Assembly (NCBI GenBank): GCA_019828595.1
Contig: JAHQRK010000007.1
Span: 2,356,001 to 2,420,000 of the forward strand
Source: Aphanomyces cochlioides
Taxonomy: Eukaryota > Oomycota > Saprolegniomycetes > Saprolegniales > Verrucalvaceae
DNA: 64,000 nucleotides
Reading direction: 5' to 3'
Within the stretch, counting starts at the first letter, position 1; each line of letters begins with the position of its first letter. The position numbers were made by a program, and so were the translations under genes. Shown here one piece after another: positions 40,301 to 51,112 of the stretch. The notes beneath the pieces were generated by a model. It saw nothing but the letters and a program-made list of their open reading frames with translations. It made no database searches and was not told the DNA's origin.

Positions 40301-40954
40301 TCATCCCCTCTCCAGTTGGTCAACCGCATGTACTCGTCTGCGTCGATCACGGCCCCCGTTTGTGTCAAGCGTGCGACAGCTCTACCAGCTCAAGTAGTCC
40401 AGCTCACTCTCCATTGCACCACTGGTTACACTCCTGGTGATGTCGTCTGGATCAAAGTCCCGGCGCCCTCCAACACGCAGTGGCATCCCTTCAGCTTCAG
40501 CGTTGCCTCCACTCTCGTCCACACACCTGGTCTCCACACTGTCTACATCAAGTACCTCGGCAAATGGTCCAACAACCTCTACCACTACATTCGTCAGTGC
40601 GAGAAGGACAACGTCGATCCCATCGTGGACATGAATGGTGGCTACACGCCAGCTCCTGCGATTCCATCCAAGCATTCGGACGTCGTGTTTGTGGGCGGTG
40701 GTATTGGCGTGACTCTTCTCATGGGCCAGCTCGTCCACATCTTGCACACACATCCAAACCAAACGGTGTGGCTCATCTGGCACGTTCGAGGATCCAATAT
40801 GTTGTTGCACAACACGCTGATCAATTGTTTCCGCAACGTTGTCGTTCCGAATGTTCTGCAGTCGGTGCAAGACTGCTTTACCGCCTGTGCGGGATCTGTA
40901 TACCATAGCCACACAATGACGGCGCCGTACATGCTCGCGAAGAATGCAATCTAG
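40301..40954 (+). pseudogene. ferric reductase / NADPH oxidase-like C-terminal fragment, right copy
   Basis: About 217 residues. It starts after what looks like a splice acceptor (CCCCTCTCCAG at ~40302-40312). Features: GYTPGDVVWIKVP, the FAD-binding WHPFSFS, and the NAD(P)H-binding VFVGGGIGVTLLMGQLVHIL with VWLIWHVRG. This is the cytosolic FAD/NADPH half of the ferric-reductase/NOX family. The membrane domain is missing upstream, and the fragment stops with AKNAI before the usual C-terminal CGP motif. Without its heme domain it should be inactive. It is probably a captured gene piece. Confidence 0.75.
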
Positions 40955-41784
40955 TATTTGATCGAGCCACACAGGCGTGTAAACATCTTGCCTAGTGTGC
41001 TTGATTTAAAATTGTATATGGAGTTCCTTCCTAGTCTTGAAGACAAGAATGCGACAAGTACCAAAGGATTAAAAAGATGTCATTCACGGTCATTATCTCA
41101 AGATTTCTAGTGAATTTTGCTGTTTAAGTCATTTTGAGAACATAGAATGAGCAGCAGAGCGATTGGAATCGATCCTGATAGTCATGACAGTTGTTACGAG
41201 AGGATGTATCAATTCTTTTGACTGTGTTCGTTGCATAAGTCTGTCGAGTCGATGGACTGAAGAACGTTGACCACTTTGAAGGCACACTTTCCAGTTTGTC
41301 GTGTGCTTTATCTAGCCAAATGTCTCCTTGTCAGACGCACAATCAGTTTTTTAATCTACAGAATCTCATATATGTTCATTGTTAAGGAAATTCGTCTTTG
41401 AAACGACATCAACTGAGCCGTAGAAATAACTCTATTTGATGATATGGGCTACGTCATCTCTGAACTTGAGATACCTAGGCATGCTACTCAATAATTGTTT
41501 CACCAATTTTGATTGTTACACTAGCAAGGCTTTTATTCGCGTAACATCACAAATTTGCTTCAAAGCTCTCTTAAATTTATACATTAATTAACACTATTGC
41601 ATATTGATGATTGAAATATATTAAGTTGGAGAGTTATGGCTGGAGTTGGTTCTAATTACCCTTACACCCTAGCAAATACCCACCATATGTCGGGTAGTCT
41701 TATTTGACGTAATGTAATGGGTGAATGGTCTTATCTGTAGAAATAGCTCTTGGAGTGGGAGGCGAAAACTGGGGGACTACTGTA
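40575..41784 (+). repeat. right arm of foldback
   Basis: 1210 bp. The reductase sequence continues past the inner boundary only on this side, so this arm looks like the source copy. Confidence 0.9.
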
Positions 41785-42840
41785 ATCAGCACCTGGTACG
41801 GTCATGTCACTCCACTTTCGTCAGCGCCATACTGAGAGGATGACTGGGAGGGCAGAGACCACGACAGGCTTGTGGCAACCATATGTGGTGAACTCTAGGC
41901 GACACCAAAGACGGCCACGGGATGGCCATGACGAGAGTACCGTGCTGCTGCTATCTCGTCCTCTCGGTCTGCGTCGAATCTTGGCTTTGAGTGCGTCAGT
42001 GCCTCTGACATGGATGACTGGATCGTTCTGAGAAGTGTTGTCATGACGTGTGGCGTCGAAACGATGTTGACATTGCAGTGGCCGCCGCTTGCCAGCAACT
42101 TCCACGCCGACATGTTGGAGTCTGGAGGGTGCTCTTTGAACTACAGCACAGGCTGCTACATGCAGAGTGGAGGACAGACGTTCACTGCCACCCATTTCCT
42201 CCCGAACCCAGTTCGACGCCACGTTTTTCTTACACAGAGGGGGAGATTGGCTGCGGGCAAGCTACACCTCTGGGTTCTGCTCAGGCGATGCAGGAGTGAA
42301 AGGCAATTGGAGATTATCACACGGGGCCGGCCCTCGATGGGAATACAGTACGATGAAAAGGTCATGCGGGCAGACTGATCAAGGGGGGAATCCTCCGGCG
42401 TCCACCATGACATTACTGAACAGTCTGCATTTCGCAACAAACAGACAGCCATCCACTGCGCTGATTCCCGACAAGGGCTCTTTGTTGACGCTACAACTTG
42501 ATCCTGTTCATCCAACGCATTGGCATGCAGGAAAATTGCTGCGGTAGCTTTTGGATTATGCATGTCATCAATCACAGATGGGTTTTTTCCGTTCAAATCG
42601 CTTTCATCCAAATCTCCTCTACAATCTCGTTAGATCGTCTCATCCGTCCTGGCTTTCCAAGCCTTGGCCCTGTGAGCTTTCAGCCTTACTCAGGACGATT
42701 CCATCGCGGGGACTCCTTGACGCCGAGCCAAATCATCGACACTTGCTGTGTGCTTTCTCGAAGTAAGGGTCCTTGGACAGCACAGGTTTCACACATTCCC
42801 CTGTCATTGATGTGACTGACGATGGTCGTCCGTGTGGTGT
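41785..42840. other. unassigned sequence
   Basis: Several short open frames on both strands but no recognisable family or promoter. Possibly relic repeat sequence. Confidence 0.3.
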
Positions 42841-43370
42841 CTATCCCTTCGAGGGCGACTGATTCGATGCAAAAATGCATCATATTTTCTATACAAAATT
42901 GCATATATTCTGTTTCGGATAAACACATGGAAGAAGAAATTTTGTGAGAAACACCATATGATACTTTTTGTTGCTGGTGGGACAAATTAAAAATATCATT
43001 CAATCTTTTGATATATCTGACGATATTTTGAGATATAAATGGGCAAATTGCCTTCTCGATGTGGTTTGAATATGACATAGCTACTGGTGTTGCTTCCCAC
43101 AATATTTGGTCAAAGCTTTGTGTAATGCTTACAATACCATTCCATATGGTCACATGCAAAGTCGGTAGCGCCGCTCTTTTCGTGGTGAAATCGCCTCAAT
43201 GAGTAGGAGTGTTTCAGTCATAGCAGCTTGTTTTGATTCGCCGAAACAGTGGTATTTCGCAGATACAATTTATTTTTGACAAATCACAATCGTTGACATT
43301 TTATGACCAAAAAACGAGTCGAAAATCAGAATTTGATGCAAATTTGCATCACCCGCCCTCGAAGGGATAG
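42841..43370. mobile_element. 530-bp MITE with TA target
   Basis: Inverted ends CTATCCCTTCGAGGGCG (left) and its complement (right), with a GATGCAAAAATGCATC or GATGCAAATTTGCATC palindrome just inside each end. TA dinucleotides at 42842-42843 and 43368-43369 suggest a Tc1/mariner-type target. No transposase inside. Confidence 0.7.
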
Positions 43371-44087
43371 TAGTGGCCGTCAAGTGTGAATTCTCCTCTC
43401 GTCCTGCGCTTCCCCGACGCTGTACAAGCCATACGCCAATGAAAGGAGGGGTGTCACTCATACAAACTTCAAGTATAAATCTGTCTGACATGATCCCGGG
43501 CCAGCGGGAGGGTCTCTGAAATTTGATATCACGAAACCACATATACGACCGGACGACCAGAGTTTTCTGAATCCGTGATATCATGGATACTCTGGTCGGC
43601 TATCATTTGATTACATTGTCCATCAACTAAAAGTAACCAACAGGTGAGCTCTAAGGCAAAGAAAAAACAGCCTCAACAGGGAGCAACCTGCGTTCGCCTT
43701 CCTACGTTTCCTCTACTGTAGTATCCGCAATTGACTTCATCACAGGGTCAAACTTTACTCCTGACAATGACATGACAGTGGATGGAGCCCTTAGGGCATG
43801 GCAGATTCTTGTGCTCAGCCTGGAGACTTCATCCCGTAAAAATACACTGCACAACTTTGTTCAAAATTAAAATCAAACTTGCAACTAGAGTGAAGACGAC
43901 GACCTCTTCCATCGCTACAGATGGCATTGAAGACTACTTTTGGTGCCAGACTGGCCAAAGAACACTCGCTACTGTGCTCCTGGAGCCCAGAAATCTCCAG
44001 CTCGTCTTTCTCTCGTAGAAATCCCTTCGCGCCATGAAATTCGCCAAACGAACGTGAGCAAAAATCATCTCCAATGCACTACTAGTA
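43371..44087. other. sequence between two MITEs
   Basis: No gene seen; only short frames without features. Confidence 0.3.
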
Positions 44088-44280
44088 CTGATTTCCCCCC
44101 GACTTTGAAACAGCCAAAATCGAATAATTTTTGAAACTTTATAATATTAGTTATAGAGTTTTGGAGAGTAGAATGCTAGAATAACTGGCTTGCACTTCAT
44201 TCTCAATCTTTATACCTACAAAACTTTGTAAACTTCTAAAATTTATTATTTTTGGCCGTTTCAAAGTCGGGGGAAATCAG
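44088..44280. mobile_element. 193-bp MITE with TA target
   Basis: Ends CTGATTTCCCCCCGACTTTG and its inverse (one C fewer), flanked by TA at 44086-44087 and 44281-44282. The interior is AT-rich and non-coding. Confidence 0.75.
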
Positions 44281-44282
44281 TA

Positions 44283-45066
44283 TAGCGGTTAATGTGGTTC
44301 ACAGTCGCTCAGATTGTTATAAGGTTAACTGATTGGCACATGGCATATAGAACTTGATTGGATAAAAATAAATTAAGCTTGACTAAAATATGATATACTT
44401 TAATCAAGTTAAAATAATATCCGACCATCTCGATGATCCCACACCGAAGTATAGTTAATCATGATTGTTTGACGACGGGGAAATTTTTTAAATGTGATAT
44501 TGTGTGGTCTACTCAAATTTTCCTCCGGCGATTGGTTGAATCAAATCGTCAGACCTCTAAAATATAATGCAAATATCAATTTTAGAAGGTTATTTTGACT
44601 CTTTGTTGAAGTCGTGATCGGGACGCTACACGAAATCGATGAAGCATTGTCGCTGCGCTGGCGAGGCCAGTGACCTCTCCGCTCAACGTGAAGAGCGCTG
44701 AGTAATGTGGAATGCTCTACGAGATGAGGTCGCCATGCGAAGTCATTCAGAGTCATAGAGATTATTTGCCCCCCCCCCCAGCATTTTTTCACACAAGCTT
44801 AGGTCAGTTTTCAGCCAATCAATTGAAGTAAAATTATTTTTAGCCAATCATATTGTCCGGACGAATTCCAGGCGATTGGAAATATCGCCTGAAATTGGCA
44901 AATTTGGACGGAAATCACAATATCATAGATTCAAAAGTGACACCCCTCCTCCAGTGAATCTCAATTTACAACCTTCTGTTCGATGAAAACCGTCCCACGT
45001 TAGTCCGGATAATCAACCGGAGTCCATTGTCCTATCCGGATATTATATTGTTATCCGGATGACCCA
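44283..45066. other. AT-rich intergenic
   Basis: No gene. Holds a C11 tract at ~44768, a short hairpin (CAGGCGAT/ATCGCCTG near 44870) and repeated ATCCGGAT words near 45010-45060. Confidence 0.4.
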
Positions 45067-45095
45067 TCATTCTCGTCGAGGTTTCCATTTCAAGC

Positions 45096-45758
45096 ATGCC
45101 CAAGTTCTACGGCCGCAGCGACTGGGCGCCTAAGCTCATCTTTCTACAGATTGTCTGCTTGCAGGTATGTCCGACTGAGCGCAATGAAATTTGCTCACAA
45201 TAATCTCCTGACTAGTGCTCGCATTACTTGGCGCTGGGGCTGCTGCTCGCGCTATTTCATGGACGTGACATTTCACTCGAGCAGTTCTTCTCGTACAAAG
45301 TGCCCGCGTTTGAAAGCGTACATGGCCTTCAGACATCTTCTGCGCATGCGCTCGGCGGGCTTTGTAGCGCTCTCTTTCTCTGCTTGATTGTCGAGCGCGC
45401 GAAAAAGTGTCTTGACTTTGGCGTCACGCTTTTCTTCATCGACTTCGTCGCGTGCTGCTGCTACGGCGTACCATGACCTCATCGAGCTATCAATATTAAC
45501 AGCGTCGACTTGTAGGGCTTTCCGTCCACGTGGAGTTGGTGGATCGTCCATCTTTTATCAATGGCCATTACGATCGTTCTTGGTAATCGAATTGGTCAAT
45601 CTCTGCCGCTAAATTCTGCTTCGTTAGGCGAATACTTGTGCTCGTTGCGCGAACTCGAAGAAATCCCAATGCTCGACTTATTCCGGCCGAAAGCGTCGTC
45701 ATCTTCAGGGTCATCCTCGACGTATCTTCCAGTCTCGACGCAAGAAAAGCATTCATAA
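45096..45758 (+). CDS. SYS1: SYS1 Golgi integral membrane protein
   Basis: Four exons: 45096-45164, 45216-45467, 45516-45582, 45628-45758, giving 172 residues (human SYS1 is 156). Introns are 51, 48 and 45 nt, all GT-AG. Recognised by WAPKLIFLQIVCLQ, then YLALGLLLALFHG, AKKCLDFGVTLFFIDFVACC, GFPSTWSWWIVHLLSMAITI and GEYLCSLRELEEIPM, which follow the family order of four membrane spans and the short C-tail. SYS1 anchors ARFRP1/Arl3 at the trans-Golgi and acts in vesicle traffic. An initiator-like TCATTCT lies at 45067. The stop is 28 bp from the stop of the convergent F-box gene. The third intron is a multiple of three and lacks a stop, so retention would insert 15 residues. Confidence 0.88.
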
Positions 45759-45786
45759 ATATAAATCCACACCCTACAACTGCTCT

Positions 45787-48086
45787 CTATACCCTGCCAC
45801 TGCCGGTTGCACTACTGCTGCTTCCTTGGAGAAGGAAATCCACCATGTCCAATTGACTTGTATATGACGCTTCCATCTTGGTCAACGCGACACAGAACGC
45901 TTCTTCGACGGTCGTCAACGACGGCAGTAATCCATTCGCAAAGGCAGAGATGACATGTTCCAAGTTGGCTTCGCGGAGCATCGCCTTGGGCAATTTCAGC
46001 TCCATGACGTATGGCAAGAGGCTCAATCCTTGGAGAATCGTGCTGCTCGACAGCTCCAAGCGGCTCAAGTCGAGTCGTTTCAGCGACAATCTCTACAACC
46101 ACACGAGCGTCAAGCACAACCAGCAGCTTCAGTGTTACCTGCGACGACGCCAAGATCTTCATCCAGTTGGAAGTGGCTGTCATGGGCGCTGCAATGCAAT
46201 TATACCGCGTTCGGACAAGTTGGAGCTCGCCGACGTCGCCGTGGAGCATGTCCATGCCAAGCATCGATGTCGGCACCGACGCAAAGGCATGGATCGGATA
46301 CAATTCCACAATTTTCGGCAGAGCTTCCGTGTACCAAGCATTGACTTGTGTCATGTAGCTGACGTTGTCGCTTCCGTTTCCAAGGGGTGTCAAATCCATC
46401 GTGTAAGGATGGAACGCCTCGGTCATGCCGCCCCTCGCCATCAGCGCAGGGACATGGGGCGGCGGAAAAACTGGTTGAAAGTATGGATGATGGAGGAGCG
46501 AGGCCAGTGGTGCCTTGGTGTACAGTAGATATGCAGCGCACTCCAATAAACTACGCAGTTCTACAGGCAAAGATGACATCAACAAGGAGCTGGCACTACG
46601 ACGTACCTCGTGCAAGATATTGTCGGTCGACATTCATGCAATACATGAGGGAATGCTGTCGCAAGTTGGCGGAACGGCCTTCCAGCGCCATGTCGAGGAC
46701 GCAGTACATGTAACCGCACAGCATATGCTTGACCAACTGATTGCCACCACCGCCACCGCCGTCGCGATTGCGGGGATCGTACATAATTGTCCAGAATAGC
46801 GCTTCGTCTTGATCTTCTGTCGTTGTCGTTGTCGAACTTGATATTTTTTCCAAGCAATAATGGCCATCGAGTTGTAAAAGCGGCACCGACGCGGCGCCAG
46901 CGCCAATTCCGCTAGTTCCAGAGGTGCTTTCGTTGAGAGACGTCGGAGGAATGGCATGGACGACAATATTCTTGGTGGAAATGTCCGTGTGCTTTAGGCC
47001 AGCCTTCTCGAGCGCAACACAAGCATGCAAAAGCTGATGAGCAAACGACTTCAGCACAAGCGGAGGCAGCGGCGCATGCTTGACCAAGTAGGACTTGAGC
47101 GACTCGCCACCGCGAAACGAGAAAGTCGTGGGATTGAACATCTTGTCAATCCGCTTTGCCCTGGGTAGCTCCACGCGGCGAATGTGCACACTCTCGACGC
47201 GCATCGTCTCCAAGTTTCGCAAATGGTCCTTGGACGCAGCAGTCAGCGGCACCGTCGAAGCTGTGGCGGTCGATTCATCCTCAAGAGCGTCAAAGGCCTG
47301 CCCGAAAATCGGCCCCGTGGCTAATGCGCTCGTGCTGAAAAGCATGTAGACCTGAATTGCTGGAATCGACGGTGGGCAGGATAACAAACGTCGGAGGGGG
47401 TAGTGTTCCACCGGTGAGACGAGAAATTTCTCCCAGAGACCATCGTGGCGACAGAGACCACTCCAGCGACGACATACTAAAGATCCTGTCACGAGTTCAG
47501 ACGCCGTGAGGAAATCCATCACGAGACTTTCAACACCGCCTAGATGGACAAGGCCCCCATATGGCCATGGCACGCGGTCAATCGCATCGCGGTGGAGCAC
47601 GAGTTGGGTCGAGAAGAAATCTGATGGTACAACACGCAACCGTTGTTTCATCGTTCGTAGCGTCCAGAGCTTATCTCGGACAAAGCGTCGCTGCATCTGT
47701 AGTGGTTCTTCGCCACAGTGATGGGGCATATACGCTGTCGGTGGTGGTTGATAGATCGATGGTGGTAGACCTTTGATTTCGATCGATTCCAAGCACACAT
47801 CCATGGCGCTATGATCTGTTGGGGTCGATGGAGCAGCTGCAGGGGTTGCAAGCGGAGGCATATCGACCTCCATGGTCAATATTTCGCCGTGCTCATCTTC
47901 TTGGTTTGAATTTTCATCATGGGGAGGCGCTGGTGCGACGCCATGGAGCGTATTTTGGATAAATCGCTGGAGCGGATTCATGTCAAAGAACTCGGCCCAC
48001 TCTTGCTGGCGTGCAGTCACGCGACGAGATGGACGATCAGCATTTCCGCCATGCGGGTCTTCTTGGTTTTGTCGGGGATTTTGCAT
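45787..48086 (-). CDS. F-box protein with kinase-like domain and LRR tail
   Basis: Three exons (48086-46607, 46560-46139, 46092-45787) give 735 residues; both introns are 46-nt GT-AG and restore the frame. Order: disordered N-terminus (~1-120), F-box (~187-222, MDFLTASELVTGSLVCRRWS then LWEKF), a kinase-like segment (~330-540) with HTDISTKNIVVHA in place of the HRDLKPEN loop and a C-lobe end ELRSLLECAAYLLYTK then LLHHPYF, a linker, and an LRR-like end (LSLKRLDLSRLEL then LPYVMELKLP). The N-lobe glycine loop and the VAIK lysine are not seen and HRD is HTD, so it is probably a pseudokinase. The F-box suggests an SCF substrate receptor whose kinase-like and LRR parts bind targets. Confidence 0.75.
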
Positions 48087-48209
48087 GACGAGAAGGCAAG
48101 GAGAAGCGTCTAGAAGCAGTCAGAAGCGCGAGATGTCGACAGAGATGGCGTCGTCGCGCGGGTCCGACTCGAGTGGACAACTTAAGAAATGCCCGGTTAT
48201 TATTTCTTA

Positions 48210-48651
48210 GGGCCCGTCTGGCAACCGAAAATATTACAATAAATAGGCCCAAAATGCCATTTTGAGGCCAAATTCAATAATTTAGGTCAAAATATGAACT
48301 TGTTTATCTCAAAGAGTTTTGCTCCAAATCCAATATTTTTGGTTGGGATATACTCACTGGAGGCTCCCAAAATGCCATTTTACGAAATGGAGGTTTTACC
48401 TCTATTTTGAATATGCCATAAATAGTTGATCCCAATTTAGCTGAAAATGGCATATTTATTTTGAAATTTTGCCAGACGCACCCTAGAATATTATTTATTG
48501 CATATTTGGCCTGTTTTGAAATAAATTATTGCAATAAAATTTATGCAATATTTGGCATCCAGACAGTGCATTTTGCGATAATCAAAATTATGCAATAATT
48601 GATCAAAATATTGCGAATTATCTCAATAATAGGTGGCATCCAGACGGGCCC
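48210..48651. mobile_element. 442-bp MITE, PIF/Harbinger-like
   Basis: Ends GGGCCCGTCTGG and CCAGACGGGCCC, flanked by TTA at 48207-48209 and 48652-48654. Three-base TWA targets and GGGCC-type ends are typical of PIF/Harbinger (Tourist) MITEs. Internal copies of the CTGGATGCCA word occur. Non-coding. Confidence 0.8.
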
Positions 48652-48791
48652 TTACTGTATTCATAAATTTCTACTACTCTGGTCCGAAATGATTGTCACA
48701 TTGCATATTTTTTGGAGTTCAATTCTTGTTAACTTGGTTTTAGTATGAAACAGTTTGAAGAATTTATCAAATTTTAGCATATTTAAATTAA

Positions 48792-50277
48792 GGGCGGGTC
48801 TGGATGCCACCAAAAATGGCATAAAAATGCCAAAAAATGCCATAATTCGAAATATGCCATAATTTTCAATTTTGACTGTCTGGATGCCACCTTCTCAAAG
48901 AATTTTTTGTCACAATTTTCTGGAGTTTTGGCCAAATTATTCCATAAAAATGGACCAAATTGGTCTATTTTTTTATGACATATTTTCGTCATGAACGCAC
49001 TGATCGAGTCAAGCTTGAGACTCAGCTTGTCATCTCTACAAAAATACACGCACACACAATATATTATCACTGTTGCATGTTCTAACGCTCTGAGAAGCGA
49101 CAGTGATCGAGCCTTGCTCATCTCTGGCTCATTTCAAAGTTTCCGGTCGGAAGCGACTGATACAGCAGTATGACAACAATCGCCTGTACCGATAATGTAT
49201 ATAATGACTGCAACTGTGATATGATTCCTATCACACCGAATGACGCAATATGATTGGAAGTTAATATAATAGATTGACTTGACGAAAACACAACATGAAC
49301 CCCTTGAAGATATTCCAGAAGCACATACCAGCAGTACTATCATGCCTAGTCCTCCTTCATGCTAATTGTAATCGAAGTTTTCCTTTTTTGTCTCACGTTG
49401 TTCTGTGCCGTTTCTCACTCCGGCTATACAAGAGTACATGTAATATTGACACATCGAACTCATGCGCTGCAATCTAAGTGAATGAGTCATGTACCTTGTA
49501 GAGGGTGTTTATTGTGCGTGCGCTGATTCAATAGATTATTGCCCTACTACCTACTGTTCAACTTGTAGAGGGGATGCGAGATTTCTTTTAGACTTTGGCA
49601 ACGTCAAAAGTTTATAGGGTTATGAGGTAGTGGCGAAGGTGTGGAGATCACATCCGTCATCATTATTTATGACTCCTACAGTTTTGTTTATGCCTTAATT
49701 GACTATTCGTATAGTTTTCAAGATATCCACAATGCTTTGTGTTTTGTGCTCGACATTTACATATGCTAACAGTACAATCAGGCGAGTGAGCGCATAAAAC
49801 GTCAACAAATGTCGTGTTCTGCTGCAGCTAGCCTAGCTTATATCCGTGCTAGACGTTAAATTTATTCAGAGCATCTTTGTTTCTCGGTTAGACTTCATGC
49901 TGGCGACTAAATGAAGCTTCATATCTGCCAATATTTGTTTGTTGAGAAACCGTGATAGAATCTCTATCACAGTTGCTCAGAATTTTGCACATTTCAGATC
50001 TGTATACTGAAATCAAGTCAAAAACTTGTTTTGAAAATGTTTTTCAGGCAACTGTGATAGATTTCCTATCACACTTTAATACAAAAAGATCATGTTTTTA
50101 TCATAGATGCAGCAGATGTTGAGTTTCTTGTGGGCCTCAAGTTGTGGCATCCAGACAAATAACAAATTCTCCAACTATTCCATTTTAAATTGTGAACTTT
50201 GGATCTTTGGAAAAATTTTGCAAAATGTCATTTCAGTTTTATGGAATAAAAAAATTGATGGGCATCCAGACCCGCCC
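48792..50277. mobile_element. 1.5-kb non-autonomous PIF/Harbinger-like element
   Basis: Ends GGGCGGGTCTGGATGCC and its inverse, flanked by TAA at 48789-48791 and 50278-50280. A second copy of GTCTGGATGCCAC lies about 90-130 bp inside each end. No transposase ORF. Three 22-bp palindromes of the form TGTGATAN(8)TATCACA lie at 49215, 49951 and 50053. Confidence 0.75.
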
Positions 50278-50280
50278 TAA

Positions 50281-51112
50281 AGTATTATTCATAAAAGATA
50301 AAATAGGCATACAAAATAGTAAATATACATATGACCTAACGATATTGGAGACCTCATCACATTTAGCTTTGCTCACGTCTCCAGGCGCCATATTTGGCAC
50401 TGCAAATGCATACAAACTTATTCAATATGTTCCAGTGATGCGTGGACGGACGCAGGAGCTCACAGGGTCGCCGGAAAAGGGCCTTAGAGCCAGATCATTC
50501 GGTTTTGAGTTGTGAGCATCGAATTTGAGCGTCTTGATCGATAGTCTCTCAAAAATACCGTTAATATATCGGAGACTAAGTGATCTATTTGTGTGTGTGG
50601 TGGGACCGCGTTTCATTGCGATTTGATTCCCTGGCGGAAGATTTTCTGTAACTTGAATCAGAGGACAAAGTTTGAGGCATTGTTTCTCCTGCATGGCAAT
50701 GAATTTCGCCTGAATAAATATATCCAATCAAAGAGGAGATAAAGCACTTTCATTTGCACCAATCAAATGTAGAATTCCTCAAAGAGGACCAACGAAACTC
50801 CACTGAAAAGTCAAATGTGACAATCATTTCGGACCAGAGTAGTATAAGATGCGTTCCTATGGTTTTCCTCCACTCAAGAAACCTGCAGTGTTATATAGTG
50901 AGCAAACTGGCGACGCTCTAGTTCAATTGAATGAAGCCCATGGAGATCGAGTTTTGTCTCGCTGAGCATAGTGAAAGAAGATGGTGCTGCAAAGGCGGTG
51001 ATCACTCGTTTGAGCTCTTGAATGAGTGTCGGCCGTTTCGAAAACATGATTGGACGAAAAGGAACCTTTCTTTTCTGTTTTTTGAAACCCCTGTTCACAA
51101 AAGGAAAACACG
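50281..51112. other. upstream region of the Crinkler gene
   Basis: No gene recognised; AT-rich at the left end and mixed further right. No clear initiator motif was found before the ATG at 51113. Confidence 0.4.

Larger units (their letters stand above)
36762..41784. mobile_element. 5.0-kb foldback structure with 1210-bp inverted arms
   Basis: The arms 36762-37971 and 40575-41784 are inverted copies at constant coordinate sum 78546, with no difference seen in the parts compared. The outer ends read TACAGTAGTCCCCC on both sides; a TA dinucleotide followed by CAGTAGTCCCCC resembles termini and TA targets of pogo/Tc1-mariner transposons. No longer target duplication is visible. The loop contains Mutator-like transposase relics, and the arms contain a reductase gene end. 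Whether it moves as one unit is uncertain. Confidence 0.7.

Noticed and set aside
36762..41784. Reading the whole foldback as a MULE with 1.2-kb TIRs
   Set aside because: No 8-11 bp target duplication is visible; ends fit a TA-targeting transposon better, and the MULE relic may simply sit inside.
42686..43159. 157-codon minus-strand frame over the MITE
   Set aside because: Crosses the MITE boundary at 42841 and has no recognisable domain.
45561..45758. Separate 65-residue gene starting at 45561
   Set aside because: It is the last exon of SYS1 with a frame-neutral 45-nt intron retained.
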